From NCBI GenBank assembly GCA_944324205.1, contig CALUVK010000086.1, positions 1 to 6,691 on the forward strand: a DNA stretch of 6,691 nucleotides, given 5' to 3'. Source of the stretch: Candidatus Gastranaerophilales bacterium. GTDB taxonomy: Bacteria; Cyanobacteriota; Vampirovibrionia; Gastranaerophilales; Gastranaerophilaceae. Below the pieces are notes generated by a model. It was not told where the DNA came from. It saw only the letters and a list, made by a program, of their open reading frames with translations, and searched no databases. The translations under genes were made by a program, and so were the position numbers. Positions 5,373 to 6,691 of the stretch are shown piece by piece. Each line of letters starts with the position of its first letter. The first letter of the stretch is position 1.

Positions 5373-5504
5373 ATGATATTTATGTTAACGTTTTTGTTTA
5401 AAGATTTGGATAATATCGTAGACAAATTAAGAAATGTTTATCTGGAAGCATATAAGAAAAATAAAAATGCAGAATACAAGTTTCTATATTTTGAAAGTGC
5501 ATAA
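5373..5504 (+). CDS. Possible small ORF or gene remnant, 43 residues
   Basis: An ATG at 5373 (or in-frame ATG at 5382) opens a frame to TAA at 5502. The predicted peptide has a hydrophobic start (M-I-F-M-L-T-F-L-F) followed by a charged helix-like stretch (K-D-L-D-N-I-V-D-K-L-R) and a Lys/Asn/Tyr-rich end. There is no SD. A TGG-TATGAT sequence at 5369-5377 could be an extended -10, but it lies too close to the ATG for the whole frame to be transcribed from it. The frame may be chance, a leaderless micro-protein or a decayed gene; I do not favour any strongly. Confidence 0.25.
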   Translation: MIFMLTFLFKDLDNIVDKLRNVYLEAYKKNKNAEYKFLYFESA

Positions 5505-5567
5505 AATAATATAGATTTAACAAATGCTGCGTGTGATTCTTTAAATAAGTTGAGTTTTTGCGCATAA

Positions 5568-5595
5568 TTGATTGTAAAGATTTGTAAATTATAAT
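5568..5595 (+). promoter_or_regulatory. Candidate distal promoter for the glycine-zipper cassette
   Basis: TTGATT (5568-5573), 16 bp, then a perfect TATAAT (5590-5595). The TTGTAAA repeats overlap its spacer, so a regulator could act here. It would give a leader of about 55 nt. Confidence 0.4.
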
Positions 5596-5605
5596 GTAAA
5601 ATCTA

Positions 5606-5635
5606 TATACAGAATAGAAAATAATTTACTATAAT
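5606..5635 (+). promoter_or_regulatory. Candidate proximal promoter for the glycine-zipper cassette
   Basis: TATACA (5606-5611), 18 bp, then a perfect TATAAT (5630-5635). Initiation near 5642 would leave a short leader that carries the SD-like AAAGGGG (5645-5651) before the ATG at 5657. Confidence 0.5.
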
Positions 5636-5656
5636 AAAACTTATAAAGGGGTATGT

Positions 5657-5947
5657 ATGAGAATTAACACTATAAGCAGTGGTTTATATAGGTATAATAA
5701 AATTCATTCTGCATCAACAAAAAAAGAGGCCGATAAGTCAGTCTGTTTTAATGGAAAAACAGGTTTTATACTGGGGGCCGTTACCGGTGGGGTAATGGCC
5801 TCCTTATTTAGTGATATGTTACTTCTTTATGCCGGAATAGGTGCTATTTTAGGTGATTGGTTAGAGGATAGATTTAATAACAATAATAATGACGATGATA
5901 ATGAAAATAATATGAGAAACGAAAATAACTTAAGATTATATAGATAG
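5657..5947 (+). CDS. Cassette protein 1: F-x-G box plus Gly-rich hydrophobic core, Asn/Asp-rich tail
   Basis: The 96-residue product is the first of three related small proteins. It begins M-R-I-N-T-I-S, has a basic/polar linker (8-29), then C-F-N-G (30-33) leading into F-I-L-G-A-V-T-G-G-V (37-46) and a second hydrophobic run ending A-G-I-G-A-I-L-G-D (59-67). The tail from about 74 is a low-complexity Asn/Asp run with few other residues. The core could form a two-helix membrane hairpin with small-residue packing. No standard signal peptide is present, because the N-terminus is polar before the core. It is the most divergent of the three; the link rests on the N-terminal motif, the F-x-G box and the order of parts. 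Translation starts at the ATG after AAAGGGG. Its TAG overlaps the SD of the next gene, so the genes are surely co-transcribed. Function is unknown. Confidence 0.82.
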   Translation: MRINTISSGLYRYNKIHSASTKKEADKSVCFNGKTGFILGAVTGGVMASLFSDMLLLYAGIGAILGDWLEDRFNNNNNDDDNENNMRNENNLRLYR

Positions 5948-5958
5948 GAGTTTATATT

Positions 5959-6279
5959 ATGAGGGTTCAGGCTATAAATAATGTAGTATCACACAATTTT
6001 TGTAAACAACAAAGTGCTTGGACGAAATCACTTACGGTATCCAGTATTTGTAAAACTAAAAATGATGAATTATCACACGTGCCTAATATGTCTTTTCGAG
6101 GTGTAAAAGGTGGCGTGAAAGGCGGGGTAATAGGTGCGGCTGCTGCATTAACCCTTGCCGCTTTAGCCGGCCCTTTTGGTTTGGCAGTACTTCCTCTATG
6201 GACGACTGCTGGAGCTATAGGTGGGCATACTTATGAAGAAGAAAATAAACCTGATGGTAAAATCAACAATGAACAGTGA
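5959..6279 (+). CDS. Cassette protein 2: F-R-G box plus glycine-zipper core
   Basis: The 106-residue product begins M-R-V-Q-A-I-N-N-V, carries a variable polar linker (10-44, with two Cys), then S-F-R-G (45-48) and the Gly-rich stretch V-K-G-G-V-K-G-G-V-I-G-A (49-60). A hydrophobic Ala/Leu segment follows, then L-A-V-L-P-L (75-80), A-G-A-I-G-G-H (84-90) and a Y-E-E-E tail. The L-A-V-L-P...A-G-A-I-x-G-H-x-x-E-E-E series matches cassette protein 3 closely, so these two are paralogues. Repeated small-residue spacing is typical of glycine-zipper two-helix membrane domains. No catalytic motif is seen. The SD AGGAG (5946-5950) lies 8 nt before the ATG, and the spacer to the preceding stop is 11 bp. 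Membrane-active peptide, secreted protein or structural membrane protein are all open options. Confidence 0.85.
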   Translation: MRVQAINNVVSHNFCKQQSAWTKSLTVSSICKTKNDELSHVPNMSFRGVKGGVKGGVIGAAAALTLAALAGPFGLAVLPLWTTAGAIGGHTYEEENKPDGKINNEQ

Positions 6280-6285
6280 AAGGAG
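6279..6285 (+). promoter_or_regulatory. Shine-Dalgarno deciding the start of cassette protein 3
   Basis: AAAGGAG lies 5 nt before the ATG at 6291 and overlaps the last base of the preceding TGA. It makes 6291 the start rather than the in-frame GTG at 6276, whose translation would run through this SD. Confidence 0.85.
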
Positions 6286-6290
6286 TCAAA

Positions 6291-6602
6291 ATGAAAGTAA
6301 ATGCAATTAATTCAGTTCAGGTAAACCGTACAAAAATGAATACGCGAAGAAATAATTCGCTTCGTGAATCTGTTTCACAGCCAGCTGTAGAACAGATAAA
6401 TAACGGAAATGTAGCTTTTAAGGGTACATTTGGTGCTATTGCAGGCGGTGTAATTGGTGCTGTGGCCGGGGGTGTTCTAACTATAGTTACAATGGGTGCA
6501 GCAAGCGTTGCTGTTCTGCCTATTATTGCAGCAGGAGCTGTTATCGGACATAGCGAAGAAGAAAAATCTAAAAAGGAAGAACAGAATAATAAAAAGAGAT
6601 AA
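6291..6602 (+). CDS. Cassette protein 3: F-K-G box plus glycine-zipper core, Lys/Glu tail
   Basis: The 103-residue product begins M-K-V-N-A-I-N-S-V, then a basic polar linker (11-42) and A-F-K-G (42-45). The hydrophobic core is a textbook glycine zipper: G-A-I-A-G-G-V-I-G-A-V-A-G-G (48-61), then V-A-V-L-P-I (73-78) and A-G-A-V-I-G-H (81-87). The tail is Glu/Lys-rich (88-103). The start chosen at 6291 aligns its first seven residues with the other two cassette proteins, independent support for the SD-based choice. It is the last gene of the operon, 11 bp after the preceding stop and 13 bp before the terminator hairpin. The family resemblance is to glycine-zipper two-transmembrane domains; the function is unknown. 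Confidence 0.85.
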   Translation: MKVNAINSVQVNRTKMNTRRNNSLRESVSQPAVEQINNGNVAFKGTFGAIAGGVIGAVAGGVLTIVTMGAASVAVLPIIAAGAVIGHSEEEKSKKEEQNNKKR

Positions 6603-6615
6603 AAACTTCTTAAAT

Positions 6616-6664
6616 TAAATTAAAACCGGGGACAAGATTATATCTTGCACCCGGTTTTAATTTA
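6616..6664 (+). terminator. Long hairpin terminator of the glycine-zipper operon
   Basis: Bases 6616-6630 pair without mismatch with 6650-6664 (15 bp, core AAAACCGGG/CCCGGTTTT). An inner 6-bp stem CAAGAT/ATCTTG (6633-6638 with 6642-6647) is separated from it by a 2x2 internal loop. The 3' arm supplies the T run. The AT-rich, palindromic base allows it to work on either strand, so it may also stop transcription arriving from the right. Confidence 0.88.
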
Positions 6665-6691
6665 TTGTAAAATATTGTAAAGAATTTAAAG

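Larger units (their letters stand above)
5331..5656. other. 326-bp region without a confident gene
   Basis: Between the LapA-like gene and the three-gene cassette I see only a 43-codon open frame (5373-5504), a TTGTAAA-type motif at 5572, 5582 and, as ATGTAAA, 5594, and two promoter candidates reading toward the cassette. There is no tRNA-like fold and no clear terminator. Confidence 0.5.

Noticed and set aside
6276..6290. GTG start for cassette protein 3
   Set aside because: It overlaps the preceding stop codon and lies at or before the SD AAAGGAG; the ATG at 6291 has the SD and aligns with the paralogues.
5657..6602. Classic class II bacteriocin precursors with a double-glycine leader
   Set aside because: Gly-Gly pairs are present, but they fall inside the hydrophobic core after residue 43, without the usual leader residues before them. 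The proteins have long charged tails, and no ABC transporter/peptidase or immunity gene is in the window. Left as one option in the findings, not called.
1..6691. CRISPR array, insertion sequence or transposon ends
   Set aside because: No regularly spaced repeats, transposase-like frames or terminal inverted repeats were seen on either strand.

Overview
The window is AT-rich (roughly one third G+C by eye), Gram-negative-like bacterial DNA with strong Shine-Dalgarno (SD) sites on most genes. It holds cyclic-di-GMP genes, flagellar/type III export genes, and a small operon of glycine-zipper proteins that start with a shared short N-terminal motif and carry an F-x-G box. From memory, openings such as M-K-[IV]-N-x-I-N followed by an F-K-G box are common in gut Melainabacteria (Candidatus Gastranaerophilales/Vampirovibrionia), and some of those genomes carry flagellar genes. 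I therefore favour that lineage, but this is inference, not proof.

Layout. Bases 1-425 are the C-terminal end of a GGDEF diguanylate cyclase cut by the window edge. After about 170 bp without a gene comes a 279-residue protein of unknown function (596-1435) with a Gly/Met/Tyr/Asn-rich N-terminus, closed by a perfect hairpin terminator. A tRNA-Gln(UUG) gene (1550-1622) follows with its own promoter and terminator. An HD-GYP phosphodiesterase-type gene (1719-2717) appears to be read from a leaderless transcript, and a small 87-residue unknown protein follows it. On the minus strand lie flhB (start at 4892) and a FliA-type sigma factor gene (start at 3740). The sigma gene converges on the 87-residue gene with only 8 bp between them. 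A 99-residue two-helix membrane protein with a coiled-coil tail (LapA-like) is divergent from flhB.

Bases 5331-5656 hold no confident gene: only a 43-codon open frame without an SD, an iterated TTGTAAA motif and two promoter candidates. The last part (5657-6602) is a three-gene operon of small paralogous proteins with near-identical 11-bp spacing, ended by a long hairpin. Each protein has the pattern M-[RK]-[IV]-[NQ]-[AT]-I-[NS], a variable linker, F-x-G, a Gly-zipper hydrophobic core, and a hydrophilic tail.

How the parts may work together. GGDEF proteins make c-di-GMP and HD-GYP proteins degrade it. FlhB switches substrate class in the flagellar export gate, and FliA-type sigma factors transcribe late flagellar genes. 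The left two thirds therefore fit a motility and surface-behaviour neighbourhood. The three-gene cassette at the right end is the least explained part and the best candidate for something undescribed.
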